Shown here one piece after another: positions 13,255 through 24,665 of a DNA stretch of 64,000 nt (position 1 is the first letter of the stretch; the number at the start of each line of letters is the position of its first letter). A program made the translations under genes and the position numbers. Below the pieces are notes generated by a model. That model did not search any database and had not been told where the DNA came from. It saw only the letters and a program-made list of their open reading frames with translations. The DNA is from Cloeon dipterum (Eukaryota > Arthropoda > Insecta > Ephemeroptera > Baetidae), in NCBI RefSeq assembly GCF_949628265.1, contig NC_088790.1, positions 3,786,545 through 3,850,544 on the forward strand. Reading direction: 5' to 3'.

Positions 13255-13480
13255 ATTTTTGAAAAAAGTGGCTGCTAAGTTAGCATGCTTTTCAAATGGT
13301 GAAGACTGTCTCCCTACTTGAAACCATATTTTATTTCACAACAAGGGGTTTCCCAAAAAGGTTTCATTTATGCTGTTGGACAGATCTCGACAAGACGAAT
13401 CGAAATCTACCTAGAAAATGTGGGCAAGCGCTGGAAATTTTGGGAGAAAATTTGAATATTATTAAGGTCCTCTTTTGATT
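13255..13480. repeat. Family I-related repeat, copy 4, inverted
   Basis: GAAGACTGTCTCCCTACTTG and TGGACAGATCTCGACAAGAC on the plus strand are the complement of the 33.3-33.45 kb text. Confidence 0.6.
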
Positions 13481-13913
13481 ATTGCAAATAAATGATAGAA
13501 CAAATTTTGCATCCAACAATTCAAATAATTTTCAATTTTCGCCCACTACATAACTAAAATTAATCTGTTAAATTCGTCATAGAGGATTATTCTCTCCTCT
13601 TAAAAGAGGATTAAATATACAGGGAAACAGTTGACAGTAATTTGAATTGTTGACTATATGTAGTTAGATTAAAAATAAACTTAAATTAAATGTTCCGCAG
13701 CGCCACTCTGCCCCATACACTGCCGCACCTCCGGACAATATTAGAAAATTACAATAAATTTCTACCAAAGATTATAATTCAATCAGGAGAGGCTAAACAA
13801 ATCCAAAATAGTTTCACCAAAAACTAAACCGTCGAGTCCTATTAGTTTACTTAGTTTTCAGGAATATGCTTGAGACCTCTAGCATTTGGGGCGTAAAAAT
13901 ATTATGCCAGTGC

Positions 13914-13929
13914 TTTAATTGGGTTTAAT
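13914..13929 (-). terminator. IntS14 3' end: candidate polyadenylation signals
   Basis: Reading the minus strand downstream of the stop at 14008, the first signal-like hexamers are ATTAAA at 13924-13929 and again at 13914-13919. No AATAAA is seen between 14008 and 13500 on this strand. Confidence 0.35.
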
Positions 13930-14007
13930 ATTTTTAAAGCCTTTACAGTGACACAACTGATTTATCACGATTTTAGTTTAATGGTACACAAATTATACAG
14001 CAATGCC

Positions 14008-16431
14008 TTAATTGTCACTTCCACCAAATTTAGTTCTCATTGGTTGAATTGTGTAGTTAACGTCGAGGCAGCTTCTGTTTCTCAAAATTGAAGCTGAGTG
14101 GGTGAGTTGAAGAGCACAGTCAGGGTGTGCAGAGCCAGGCAGGGAGTGACACTCCCTGTCTAGAATTTCAGCCAATCGAAACAACAAGTCAATGAAACCA
14201 AAGACAAGGGCAGCTTTTCGCACACGATTCAGCTCCTGCGATTAAAATACGAGCGTTAGCCAGAATTTTAATAAATTATTACGTGCGTTTACCTTATAGA
14301 AGTGCTGGGTTTTCTCTGGCAGCTTTTTGGCATGACGAAGGATTTTCTGTATGTCAGACTGCAGGCCCGCGTGTTTAATCCAATTCACGTGGTTTTGTGC
14401 GTAGCTCCGCTTCTCGGCTGGTTTCACAGGCAGACCCTCACTCTGGTCCTTGCTCTTCGGCACGCCTAAGCAATCCAAAGGCCCCAACCAGGGAATCACA
14501 TCAAGCCCTGCAGGAAATCGGAGTATTAGCAAAGCCAGAAAGACATAAAATAATATTCAAAATGCAAAGCAAACTTCACCAAGCATAATAATTTAAAAAC
14601 TAGAAATCTGGGTTTATTCTGCTCTAAATTATACTTTTTTTGCCTCAAACGTGTAAGACTTTCTTGAAATTGAATGAAAATTACCAATGAAAAGTTTATT
14701 TGGTTTATCTTGGTCAAAGGCCACCAAGGGTAATTTTATTATCAAAAATGTCTGAATTTTTTGGATTTAGAAATTTAGCACTATACTTTTAAAATCAGAA
14801 ACACCCCTCAAAAGTGGTCTTAAGGTGCGTGCTAGCTTGTAAGAAAATTTTATGGTGGCGTTCGGCTTTGTTTTCAAGAAATTAAATTTTAAACCTCGAA
14901 AAACCTGAATTTACCTGGGTAAAATATGCTCAGCATGATATTTGATTTCTTCTTTGTGTCAGCCCATGAGTAGATTATCCCATACCAGCATTCTCCAAGA
15001 ATGCAAAGGGCCACCATGTTCTCAACCTGAAATGGCGCGGTAATCAAACACTATCAAATATTTCTCCAATTCACTTACCTTCAACGCGCCATGAAGCAAA
15101 ACACAAAATGAAGGGGTCATTCCTTCATCATCGTCGTCATCGTCAGGATCGATGTTCACCCCGGAATTATTATGGTCTGAAAGAAACACATTAAAATACG
15201 AATGTCACGCCAAAAACTGATTATTTCACCTTTTCCAAAGGGCAAAACTAGATGTCTGGACAACGCCATGGGGCTGCCGACATCGACGACAGAAATGAAG
15301 CCGCAGATTTCAATGTTTTGGGAAATCCTCCTCCTATTATCTTTGTCAACTTTGAATGGTTGCGGAGTAGGTGACAGGACAATATTTGATTTCAGTTTTC
15401 CACACGATAAAGTTCCTTGGAATGAAGTGTACTGGATCTCAGCCAATTTTTGGAACAGCGTCCCAACACTCTGAAATATAATTATTTTTTAGAGTCAGTA
15501 CATTATTTCCATTTAGTGGAGGTCTCAGGCCGTGGGCAGCTGCCAGCCGCCGATGAATGAGGGTTAAAAATAAAAAATGCAGCAGAAAAATATGTCTTCC
15601 TGCCTTTCGAGCCATGAAGCACTATCAGACTTCACGTTTATAATATTGTCAGCTGTGCTAGCCGCCACTAGGCAAACATATCGGCTAAGCCAGTCCCGCC
15701 AGCCACGGCCTTAATTCTCTTGGCTGAGACCTCCACTGTTTAGGATATTCATACCTTCTCGGATAGGTTCTGCTCAGGGACGTAGACAGCTCCTTGTTTT
15801 CCAGAAATTTCAATGAGCTTTTGGTACATAGCCACGGACTGGTTTATGCCAGGCTCATCAGGATTCGCTAGGCAGACTACGTTGAACGTGGCAGGGAAAT
15901 TGAAACGGACTGGATTTGACGGATCATCAGAGAGACAGGATGACAGGCTGTTTGGGCCCATTCCGACACTTCCATCAGTCACAACCAGAATCTAAAAAGA
16001 GCCGAAATAATTATTGGCCATTTGAAATCCTATCTAAACAAACCTGGCACATTGTGCTGTTGCCCCATTCATCAAGCACCAGGGTTGCGACCCCTTGCAG
16101 AGCGGTTTTGAGGCAAGTCTTGTCATAATCTTCCAACTGATCCAGCTTTGAACGTATCAAATCGAAATCTCTTGTGAATGGACACACCACATCATACAGG
16201 GACGAGAATGCAATCTGGAAAATTATGTAAAAAATCTTGAACGTTTAATTTTTAAATTTTTTAACATACCACCGAGACAAACTCAAGTCTGGAATTAGCC
16301 TGCAAATGGTTTAAAAGGCATTTGACGCCTTGGACTGCAAGTTGTCTTCTAGTGATCGGCTCTGATGTGTCAGATAAACTAACAGGCCGCGACATGGAGA
16401 GCGAGACATCAATGACCACAACAGTCGGCAT
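14008..16431 (-). CDS. IntS14: Integrator complex subunit 14 (VWA9-like), eight coding exons, complete
   Basis: Spliced product of 487 aa (human INTS14 is about 518). Coding exons, 5' to 3' on the minus strand: 16431-16270, 16214-16044, 15991-15755, 15470-15230, 15176-15079, 15026-14915, 14507-14293, 14235-14008 (TAA); all junctions are GT-AG and in frame. The N-terminus MPTVVVIDVSLSMSRPVS is the start of a von Willebrand A domain with a DxSxS metal site (D8, S10, S12); VVTDGSVGMG lies near residue 115. The middle segment with VGSPMALSRHLVLP and an acidic Asp run matches the family's beta-barrel region, and a helical C-terminal part ends the protein. INTS14 pairs with INTS13 (Asunder) in the Integrator complex that cleaves nascent snRNAs and other RNAs in the nucleus (family knowledge). 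Five introns are 52-57 nt; intron 3 is enlarged by a MITE and intron 6 holds a repeat fragment. A 5' UTR intron (about 16512-16452) is likely. Divergently paired with Cdc27. Confidence 0.93.
14780..14914. repeat. Family D repeat fragment in IntS14 intron 6
   Basis: AGAAACACCCCTCAAAAGTGG, shortened here as ACACCCCTCAAAAGTGG, then TGTTTTCAAGAAATTAAATT and CTCGAAAAACCTG, match the complement of 31700-31845 and the forward text at 20648-20740. The fragment runs up to the exon 6 donor on the minus strand. Confidence 0.6.
15516..15736. mobile_element. MITE family A, copy 2, in IntS14 intron 3
   Basis: Perfect 14-bp inverted ends AGTGGAGGTCTCAG and CTGAGACCTCCACT. Inner text AAAAAATGCAGCAGAAAAA and GACTTCACGTTTATAATATT matches the other copies. 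The intron is 284 nt; without the element it would be near 65 nt, close to the 52-57 nt of its neighbours. Confidence 0.85.
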
Positions 16432-17586
16432 CTTTAGACCACAAAGAATTTCTGAAAAATTATAAATTAGAATAACTCTAAAGATCGTGAGAGGCCAACG
16501 AACAAACTAACCCGATTTTATAAAACACCTTAACCTCAGCCTTCAGATTTCACAATCAGATCAGATCGATAATGTTTTGTTTGCTTTTTATTTTTGTTTT
16601 TAAAACGGCACCAAATCATTGACCAGCCGTCTCGTATAACTCTGAGAGTCTGAGACCGCACCAATCACCAATCAGAGCACGGCATTCTCTGCTTCGCGAC
16701 CTGTTCGCGACCAATCACAGGCCCCAAAGCAAAAAGTTTTGCTTACTTTATCCATTGAGAGATGGCGCACGCTGTACACGAAGATGAGATTTTTGCCAGC
16801 TTGTAGGAGAGGCCGGAGCGGAGAAACGAGAGTGGCAGACAGACGGCAGACAAGTATGGCTGCCTTCGACGGTTGCTGATATTAATTTTGACGTTTTAGC
16901 CATTTACTCGTCGATATTGGTGATAAAGTGGCATCCGCTTCTGCTCAACGCATCCAGCGATCCACTTGGCGGCCGGTCTGAGGCAAATTTTGGCACTAGC
17001 TGCCTGCAGGTCGTGCAAAGCGTCAGGTGGAGCGACGAGACAGAATCCAAGCCAGTTTGGAATGATTGTTTAAGGAATAACCTTCTTCGCCTAGCAACGT
17101 ATAAATGCGTTAAGTAAGAAGTTATCAAATTCATTGAAACACACTTTTTTGGGAGCAACTGTTATGTAAAGGGTTAATTTGTGTGGGTGGTTTTCCGGAG
17201 CGTGAAGCGCCGTGCTAAATTTATTTTGGTGAAGGTCTTTTTGCATTGCATTTGACAGCAACACACATTGTGTGTTTATTTGGGTTGTTCTATTGCTCTA
17301 ATTATATTTTCACGCCACACTACTTGAACTGTAAGTGTAAAACAGTTTCAGCAAATTTCAACGAGTGTACAAAGATACATAATTCTGGGTCTTGACAGGT
17401 CAATCATTAATTTGCCATTTTTATTTTCAGATGAGCTTTGCAACTACACAAACATAGTCATTGACAGCTTCCTCTGTTTGCTGAACTTGCTGATTGTGTA
17501 TTCATGCGTGATGGTGAGCTCGTAATTTTCATTATTAAGCTAATAGTAATTTCTGGTCTGCCCTTTCAGATGAAATTTTAACGACA
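16432..17586. promoter_or_regulatory. Shared divergent promoter region of IntS14 and Cdc27
   Basis: The two start codons point away from each other across 1,155 bp. The interval has at least three CCAAT boxes in 60 bp (ACCAATCACCAATCAGAG at 16660-16675 and GACCAATCACAG near 16710) and a tandem TTCGCGACC at about 16694-16714. No obvious TATA box is seen. IntS14 probably has a short 5' UTR exon ending near 16513. Cdc27 has candidate non-coding exons ending at 17331 (donor GTAAGTG) and spanning 17431-17513. Bidirectional use is inferred from layout; transcription start sites cannot be read from sequence. Confidence 0.6.
17431..17513 (+). other. Cdc27: Candidate 5' UTR exon of Cdc27 with a possible in-frame upstream start
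   Basis: A pyrimidine-rich acceptor (TTTTTATTTTCAG) precedes 17431 and a GTGAGC donor follows 17513; the next exon starts at 17570 after CCCTTTCAG. Joining the two creates an ATG at 17504 in frame with the main start at 17587, adding nine residues (MRDDEILTT). The exon also has an out-of-frame short uORF at its first ATG. The family N-terminus matches the 17587 start best, so this exon is probably mostly UTR. Confidence 0.45.
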
Positions 17587-20500
17587 ATGCATTCACACGA
17601 GGGAATCAAGTCGGCAATTTGGAATTGCCTGAATAGATATGACACCGAAAACGCAACTTTCCTGGCAGAAAGGTTGTGCGCACAAGTGCAGAGCAACAGC
17701 GGCGAGGCGCAGTACCTCTTAGCAACTTGCTACTACAGATCTGGAAAGCAAGTGCAAGCGTGTGATATTCTGAGGAAGACAAGTGACTCGGCAGATAGCA
17801 AACTCTTGCTGGCCAAGTGTTATATGGACTTGAAAAAGATCAAACAAGCAGAAAACGCGCTTTTGGACGGAAATGTGTGGCATTTTAAACCTGTGTTTGA
17901 CCAGCTAGAGGAGATTGAGAAGACCTTCGGTGACTCGGCATGCTTCGCCCTTCAGTTGCTGGGCAAGATTTACCAAGAAACGCAGCGGATGGATCAGGCC
18001 AAACAAGCGTACAGCTATTGCCTCCGGCTCAACCCTTTTCTCTTCGTTGCTTACCAGAGTTTGTGCGATCTCGGCGAGAAGCCGGATCCCAAAGAATACT
18101 TTCAGCTGCGGCCCAACCACAAGGTGTCCGCCCTCACGGGCAGCGCCGCTAATAACAACTTCGAATTGAACCTGGGCAAGGAGACCACGCCTGCTTCCTT
18201 CATCTTCCCACAGAAGCTGACCTTTGGCTCCGAGTCGTCCATCGAGAGCAACTCCAAACTGTCCAACTTGTCTATCATTACTAGGAGTAGGCTAGCAAGA
18301 CTGACCAGAGGCCAAGACTTACTCAGCCAAGGCCAGAACACTTTCGGTCGGCCCGACTCGTCACCAGACTCGATAGCCTCGCAAAATTCAACACCAGATG
18401 AGTCTCCAGTTATCACGCCCACCATGTTTGGCGGCTCCAACATAGGCCACTTGCCAGCTGCACCTTCCAAGAAATTAAAAAACCGCAGAGATCATGATTC
18501 GCCACTCCAGCAGTCAAAGCCTTTCGTGATAAATCAAGTAGGTCCACAGTTGCATTTGCTTTACACCACAAGTAATGAATTTTTCCATTTTTCCTCTGTG
18601 AAAATCTAAAATATGCGGTCAGAGGGGTCAAAATTTCCCCTACTGTGCATATTTTTTTCTTTAAAATTGCTATTTATTTTGTAGCCTCAATCTCTCCTAA
18701 CATTTTTCTGAAAATTTTTAAGTCAAGGTTATGAGCAAATCATTAGAAAATATTATTGGAAGAAATGATTGCCTGCAAGAAACTGGTAAAAAATGCTTTT
18801 ACCACTAGACTGCATTTTTTAGCGCAGTTTTTTTGCAACTGCTTCAATTCGGGGATCAATTTTTGCGGATTTTGGTCCAAACTGAGGGCAGAAAATGAAT
18901 CTCTTCAAACGGTTAGGATTGTGCCACAAGATATTTAAATCATACACAATTTTGTTTACACAATCAATTTCGGCTGCTCAATGTGGAAAATCAACTCAAA
19001 ATTTTGTTTAAAATGTTTTTATTTTTAATTTGTCTGATAAAATGATATTTAACGCATCATGTTATCCAAAAAACTAAATTTTGAGCGAAAAATTATCGCC
19101 GGCCATATCTCCGGTTCAGGGCTAAATTCGAAGAAATGGCTCCTCAGTCGACGCGAAATTTATCTAGGATCAATTTAAGACCAAATACGAGCCGATCTGA
19201 TCAAAATCTTTTGAAGGAGATAATTTAGAAGTTAAAAACACGTGATTTTTGGACTTTCTCCATTGTAGATAACATGGAAAAACGAAAATTCGCGATATTT
19301 TCCAGACAGGACAACCGTAAAAGAGTTTTCAAATCTTTCGCGCCCATAAAAAATTAAAATTAAAACTTTTTGGTTTTCCGCCTTGACGGACAGTTGCCCG
19401 AAGGGCCCAAGGGGCTCAAACCACTTGATCGTTCATTATAATACCCATGATCTAACAATTAAATTTTCCTTCCAGGCCAACAATTCGACCACTTCCTCCT
19501 TGGGCACGTCTGCTCTGAACCTGACGCCGAGTCCTGGTCCGAGCACCACGAGCAGTCAGCAGCGAGTGAGAAGGAGCACTCGGCTCTACACCAACAGCAA
19601 CGGCTCCGTGAAGGAAAACGAGAAGAGTCTGACAAGCAGTAAAAAGGCAGCAGCGCCCAAGTCGCCCCGCTCTGGCCGCAAGAGCAGCTCAACCAAAACT
19701 CAATCTGCGAAAACCACGGAAATGAACGAGAAGAACCTCATTGAATCCTCCTGCTACCCGAGTGTGGCGCAGGAGCCGAGTCTGCTGCACAGCCACAGCA
19801 TCAAAGAGTTCCTCAGCATCCTGCGACAGATCGGGCAGGCGTACCAGTACCTCGCCCACTACGACTGCAGGAAAAGCATCGAGATTCTCGACCAACTGCC
19901 AGACAAACACTACAAAACCGGCTGGGTGCTGTGTGCCAAGGGCAAAGCCTACTACGAGTTGTCTGACTATAAAACGGCTGTGAAAATATACGAGGAGTGC
20001 AGGGAGCTGGAACCATCGCGCCTGCAAGGAATGGAGGTCCTCAGTACTGCTTACTGGTACCTTGAGAATGAGGTAAGGAAATTTTTGGCCTGGAAAACAA
20101 TTTTTTATCCAATCGTGAGAACAGTATGAAAATAATTGCTAATTAAAAATAAAATACTTATCATTTCGGTCGGTATGTTTGGTTTCCTTGTAAAGAAATC
20201 TAAATTAAAACTCTTGGAAATAGAACGTATACAAGAACAGATTTTCCCATTCAGAAAAAATCAATTTGGCAGCTACTCGGAGTAAATCCTGTCGGATCCT
20301 GTTCCAATTAAAAAAAGTTACAAGTTTCGGTCTCTGGTCTTGGGATCAAGTTTCGCAAGAAAAACCCAAATTATTCCGAAAAAAACACTGCATTGCAAAA
20401 AACGGGTGCATTCCGCAATTATTGCGCATTTAATATATTTTTCGGTAATATAGATATTTTGAATGGATATTAAAGTTTGTGGACGTTCATCGTTTTCCGT

Positions 20501-23233
20501 TTAGTACATAAAAAGGAATTAAGTAAATTAACAGTTATATATAATTCCAAAAACTTAAAAATAAGTCAAAAGAAGGTTCAAATTTATATTTAAATTAATG
20601 CATCTAAAATTTGTTGAGGAATTTGATTTTGAAAATTAAAAAATATGTTTAAAAGTGGTCCCATTACAAGTCTGAATTTTGCAGAAAATTTCTCTGAAAT
20701 GTATCTTTTGTTTTCAAGCAAATTCCACTTCAAAAACTCGACATTTTTTTAAATTTCGTTATTTTTGCAACACTAAATCTCGGATTCTAACCATCAGAAT
20801 TGCCAAAAAAATACCAACTGTTAGACTCGTCTTGACTTCCACTGACCAGCTGAAGCGTTTAGGGGTGCTTACCCTCCACCCCTAAATTGATATACTTCAT
20901 CCCCCTCGAAAAAAAGAAAACATCGTATAGATCTGGATTTTTATTGATTTGCATTTACTTTAAAAATATTTATCTATTTTAGTTTTGAAAGAAGGGACGG
21001 GGTGGTAATTTTGTAATTTAGAAGAAGTTAAGGACAGTTAAAAATATTTTGAAGCCCATAGGAAGCATGATAAAATTTCACTATCAAAATTGTAGCAATG
21101 AAGTTAAAGGGAATAGGGGTACGCACCCCTAAATACTTAAACTGGATAGTGAAGATTGAGACGAGTCTAAAGGTGGGTAGTTTTTGCAATTCTGAAGGTT
21201 AGAACTCGAGATTTGGAGGTGCAAAGAACCCGAGAAATTGAAAAATGTCTTGTTTTTTAAACCTGGAAGGGGAAAATCTCGAAAACTAATAATATCAGCA
21301 CATTGAAATTTTCAGCCTGCATTTTTGCTGCGGGGGCATAATTATGAATATTATTTTAAAGAGGATAAACCATTAATTATTACTTCCTTCCAAATGTTGT
21401 TCCTACATAATTGTATCATTACTTTATGGATGTGTGCTGATTTGGGGCAGAGTTGCCCTGTCAGCCCATAATAAACTTAAAATTTTGAAACTAAACCGGA
21501 AACTTTTTGTGCATTGAAAATAATCCTGTCCGGTTAAAATATTTCCGGTTTCCTGCCAAGGGATTCTACTAGAAACATTTTGATATTAGCATTATTATTT
21601 GTCGATTTTCATTTTAATTCCCTGTCTGCTCAGGTTGCACTTTCGGCGCTGTGCCATGAAATGCAGGAGATCAACCGGAACAGCGTGGAAACCTGTCTGG
21701 CGCTGGGCAACTGTTTCAGCCAGCAGCGCGAGCACGACACGGCCATCAAGTTCTTTAAGCGGGCGGTGCAGTTGAACGACAAGTGCGCCTACGCGTTCAC
21801 CCTGCTGGGCCACGAGCATGTGCAGACGGAGGAGCTCGAGTGGGGCCTGACGTGCTTCCGCACGGCCATCAGGCTCGACCTGCGGCACTACAACGCCTGG
21901 CTCGGCCTCGGCTCCATCTACTACAAGCAGGAGCGCTACCATCTGGCCGACCTGCACTTCAAGAAGGCCTACGCGATCAACCCGCACAGCTCGGTGGTGA
22001 TGAATTTTGTCGCCGTGTCGCTGCAGGCGCTCAAGAAGTCGGACGAGGCCATGAAGATCCTGAACAAAGCGATCAGAGCTAATCCAGAGAACCCTATATG
22101 TAAATTCAACAGAGCCAAGATTTTGTTTGCCAATGAAAAATACGAAGAGGCACTCAAGGAGTTGGAGGAGCTGAAAGAACTTGTGCCTAAGGAAGCTCAG
22201 GTATGCTTACGGTTTATTTTTTATTTTCCCCAATCCCCAAACGCTGGCATGCTTGAGCAAAAGTTTCTTGTGTGCTTGCCTTGAAAAAACAATAGTTATT
22301 TCAACTCACATTACTATGGTTTTTTTTAATCTCTGAAACAGAGAACAAATATTCATTTTACCGTTCACTGGTAGTTTCCATGTTCTGTGATGCCAAATTC
22401 AAATTACAGTTCATATCAAGTTTCAATGGCTTCAAATTACAACTGATCAATATTCGTTGTCAGTGCAAAAATTTCACCAGCTTCTCAGTTTAATTTTGTT
22501 AGCATTTTTTAGCACCCAGTTTTTTCACCCCTCAATTTCCACCAATTTCCTGCGCAAGAAATGAATTTTTCCATTTTCCTCTGTAAAAATCTTAAAATTT
22601 GCGGTGTCCGTGCAAAACTTTCCTCTTCTGGGCAGATTTAATTCTTTAAAATTGCCCCAATTTCTCCAAAAATTTCTCTCTTACAATTTTTCAAGTCAAG
22701 GTAAAGAGCAAATAATTAGAAAATTATTGAAATGCCTTTTTTATAGAAAAAAATGCGGGTGTTTTTGCAACCCTGATAGAAACTCTTATTCTGCTACTTT
22801 TGCCGAATTTATCTGCTAAACATTGTATACTCGAGAAAAGATTCAGTGTCGAGCCGTCGTGTAAATATTTGGTCGAGTGCCAATCTCCGCTCTCGATGCG
22901 ATTACATTTTTCCCTCTTGTTTCGCTTCAGGTGTACTTCTTGACTGGAAAGGTCCACGCTAAGCTGGGCAACACTCATTTGGAACTGATGCACTTCTCCT
23001 GGATGATGGACCTGGACCCCAAAGGGGCTAACTCACAAATAAAAGAGGCGCTGGATCCCGCCTTGAACCGAACAGTGGCTTCCGTAGCGAGTCAGAGCAG
23101 CGGCTTGCTGGACGCCAACGACGCAGCCATGGCAACAGATCCACCGCCGAACGACTCTCTGCAAGAGGCTGCTGGCATTGGAAACGTGATGAATATGGAC
23201 GATATGCACGAATCAAGTGATGAGAGCCTTTAA
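17587..23233 (+). CDS. Cdc27: Anaphase-promoting complex subunit 3 (CDC27), TPR protein, complete
   Basis: Four coding exons, 17587-18537, 19476-20072, 21634-22200 and 22931-23233 (TAA), all phase 0, encode 805 aa (human CDC27 is about 824). The N-terminal TPR block shows family motifs such as SAIWNCLNRYDTENATFLAERL, split here as SAIWNCLNRY and ATFLAERL, then LLATCYYRSGK and FGDSACFALQLLGKIY. A Ser/Pro-rich linker with several SP/TP sites near residues 254-283 is a likely phosphorylation region. The basic patch RRSTRLYT (about 349-356) matches human RRSSRLFT. The C-terminal TPR superhelix (LGNCFSQQREHDTAIKFF, HYNAWLGLGSIYYKQE, NPENPICKFNRAKILFANEK) is strongly conserved. In the APC/C this subunit dimerises and docks the IR tails of CDC20/CDH1 and APC10. 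The start at 17587 is chosen because its distance to the first AIW motif equals that of human. Introns 1 and 3 share a repeat; intron 2 holds an inverted pair of family D repeats. Confidence 0.95.
18548..18830. repeat. Family J repeat in Cdc27 intron 1
   Basis: AATGAATTTTTCCATTTTTC, CTTTAAAATTGC and TTTTTAAGTCAAGGTTATGA recur in the same order at 22.55-22.75 kb. Confidence 0.65.
20648..21290. repeat. Inverted pair of family D repeats in Cdc27 intron 2
   Basis: The forward unit (20648-20890) holds AAATCTCGGATTCTAACCAT and CTGACCAGCTGAAG and ends CACCCCTAAA. The reverse unit (21110-21290) holds GGTTAGAACTCGAGATTTGG and GAGACGAGTCTAA. The two face each other as an imperfect long inverted repeat. 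Confidence 0.7.
22558..22780. repeat. Family J repeat in Cdc27 intron 3
   Basis: AATGAATTTTTCCATTTTCC, CTTTAAAATTGC and TTTTTCAAGTCAAGGTAAAG; direct repeat of the intron 1 segment. Confidence 0.65.
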
Positions 23234-23469
23234 ATTAGGATGTGCCAATTGCAATCAAACTGATTTCTATATCAAGTTAGTTGAAAAACCCGTGGAAGGC
23301 AGTAAATATGTGTATTTTTTTTTGTTTGGATTATGTCTGACTGATCGCGTCTAGAGAAAGAAAGAATATCATTCTATGTATTCAGTTGTGCGTGGATTTA
23401 TGCTAAGAACTTCTTGTTTCCCTGAGTATCCTTTGTGAACAAATTCTTTAGATGTGTCCAGGAGAAATG

Positions 23470-23768
23470 ATTAAAGCATCCTATTAATATATAAATGTTT
23501 TATTTCTTACTACAACAATGACAACATTTTTCTACTAAATCTGAAAATGATCTCAACGTTTTAGTTTTTGGCTGTTAATTGGCTTGTAGGCACAGTTCAT
23601 TGAGACGTTGTAGAAAGGATTAAATATTTCCCATAAGGATTCATTCCTAGTTTCAGAAGCTTTATATGACTACTACCACGGAGCCAAATAGAAAAAAGAA
23701 AGCCAACATCAATTGCTATTCTTTTCATTGCGAGCAAAATTTCCTTGCTTAGAATTGAAGTAAATAAA
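23470..23768 (+). terminator. Cdc27 3' end: candidate polyadenylation signals
   Basis: ATTAAA lies at 23470-23475, about 240 nt past the stop, and a canonical AATAAA at 23763-23768. Either could define the mRNA end; neither is proven. Confidence 0.4.
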
Positions 23769-24299
23769 AAAAATTTATTCGCAGATAAAATATTGATTTT
23801 ACCAGCATTTATTTGATGTGTTAAATTGACACGTCACAAGCACATTTCATTCCGAAAACGTGTGATTTTTTGTGCATGCAAAGTTATTTTGCATTCTTAT
23901 ATGCCCTCCACTCCCTCTCCTTCATATTGGAGAGTACAGACAGCTTTACGCATAAATTTGCGTTGCTAATGGCGCGTTTTGTCAAACGTTCCTGACACAC
24001 AAAAATTTTCCACTATATTCCATTTCTTCCAGCAGCATATATAGCTTTTCCTTCTGAAATGGAAATGCTCTCGTCTGGTCAAGTCGAATTTATGTGACAA
24101 GTATTGCGGTGCGCGTGGGGATGATTTTCCTTTCCTGCGTGCCGCTATTGTCTCCCTAAGTCACATGGAATGCGAAAATGTTAATAAACTCTTCAGGGGG
24201 TATTTGTACACTAAAAACTGAAAATATATAATATGCATAAAAATCTGTCGTAAGATTTATTTTGAACAGTACAAATTGAATTATTTTTAGGTTGCATAG

Positions 24300-24665
24300 C
24301 TCAAAAAGTCAATTTAAAAAAATAGCTTTCCGAGAAATTTGGGTGCTCAGGAAACACTCTGACGTGCCCAAAATCTCGTTCCTCAGTGCCCTGAACCCTT
24401 CCAAAGGCTCAAATTGCATATATTCTGTGAGTTCTCGACTTGTTGGCCGTTCCATCGATGCGCAGATTTTGTGAATCGAACCAATATAGAGCAAACAGGT
24501 TTCGATTTAATTGCAATTTTAATGATTTAGATCGCTCGACGTCAGGGTTCAATTTCTTACCTGTTCCAATGGTCTTGTTTGACCTCAGGAGTGATCCAAG
24601 GCTTGTGCCGATCACCAAGCTATTCACACAAAATAAACTACACCCTTCTTTCAACCTTTGACCCT
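24300..24665. repeat. Family E repeat, copy 1
   Basis: GGGTGCTCAGGAAACACTCT, CCCTTCCAAAGGCTCAAATT and GGTCTTGTTTGACCTCAGGA match the copy in Grd intron 9 in the same order and orientation. Non-coding. Confidence 0.65.

Larger units (their letters stand above)
12450..14007. other. Non-coding apart from a family I repeat
   Basis: No coding motif. The 500 bp next to 14008 should include the IntS14 3' UTR. Confidence 0.45.

Noticed and set aside
18538..18609. Extension of Cdc27 exon 1 past 18537 to a stop
   Set aside because: The text after GTAGGT loses all similarity to CDC27 and enters a repeat; it is intron read-through.
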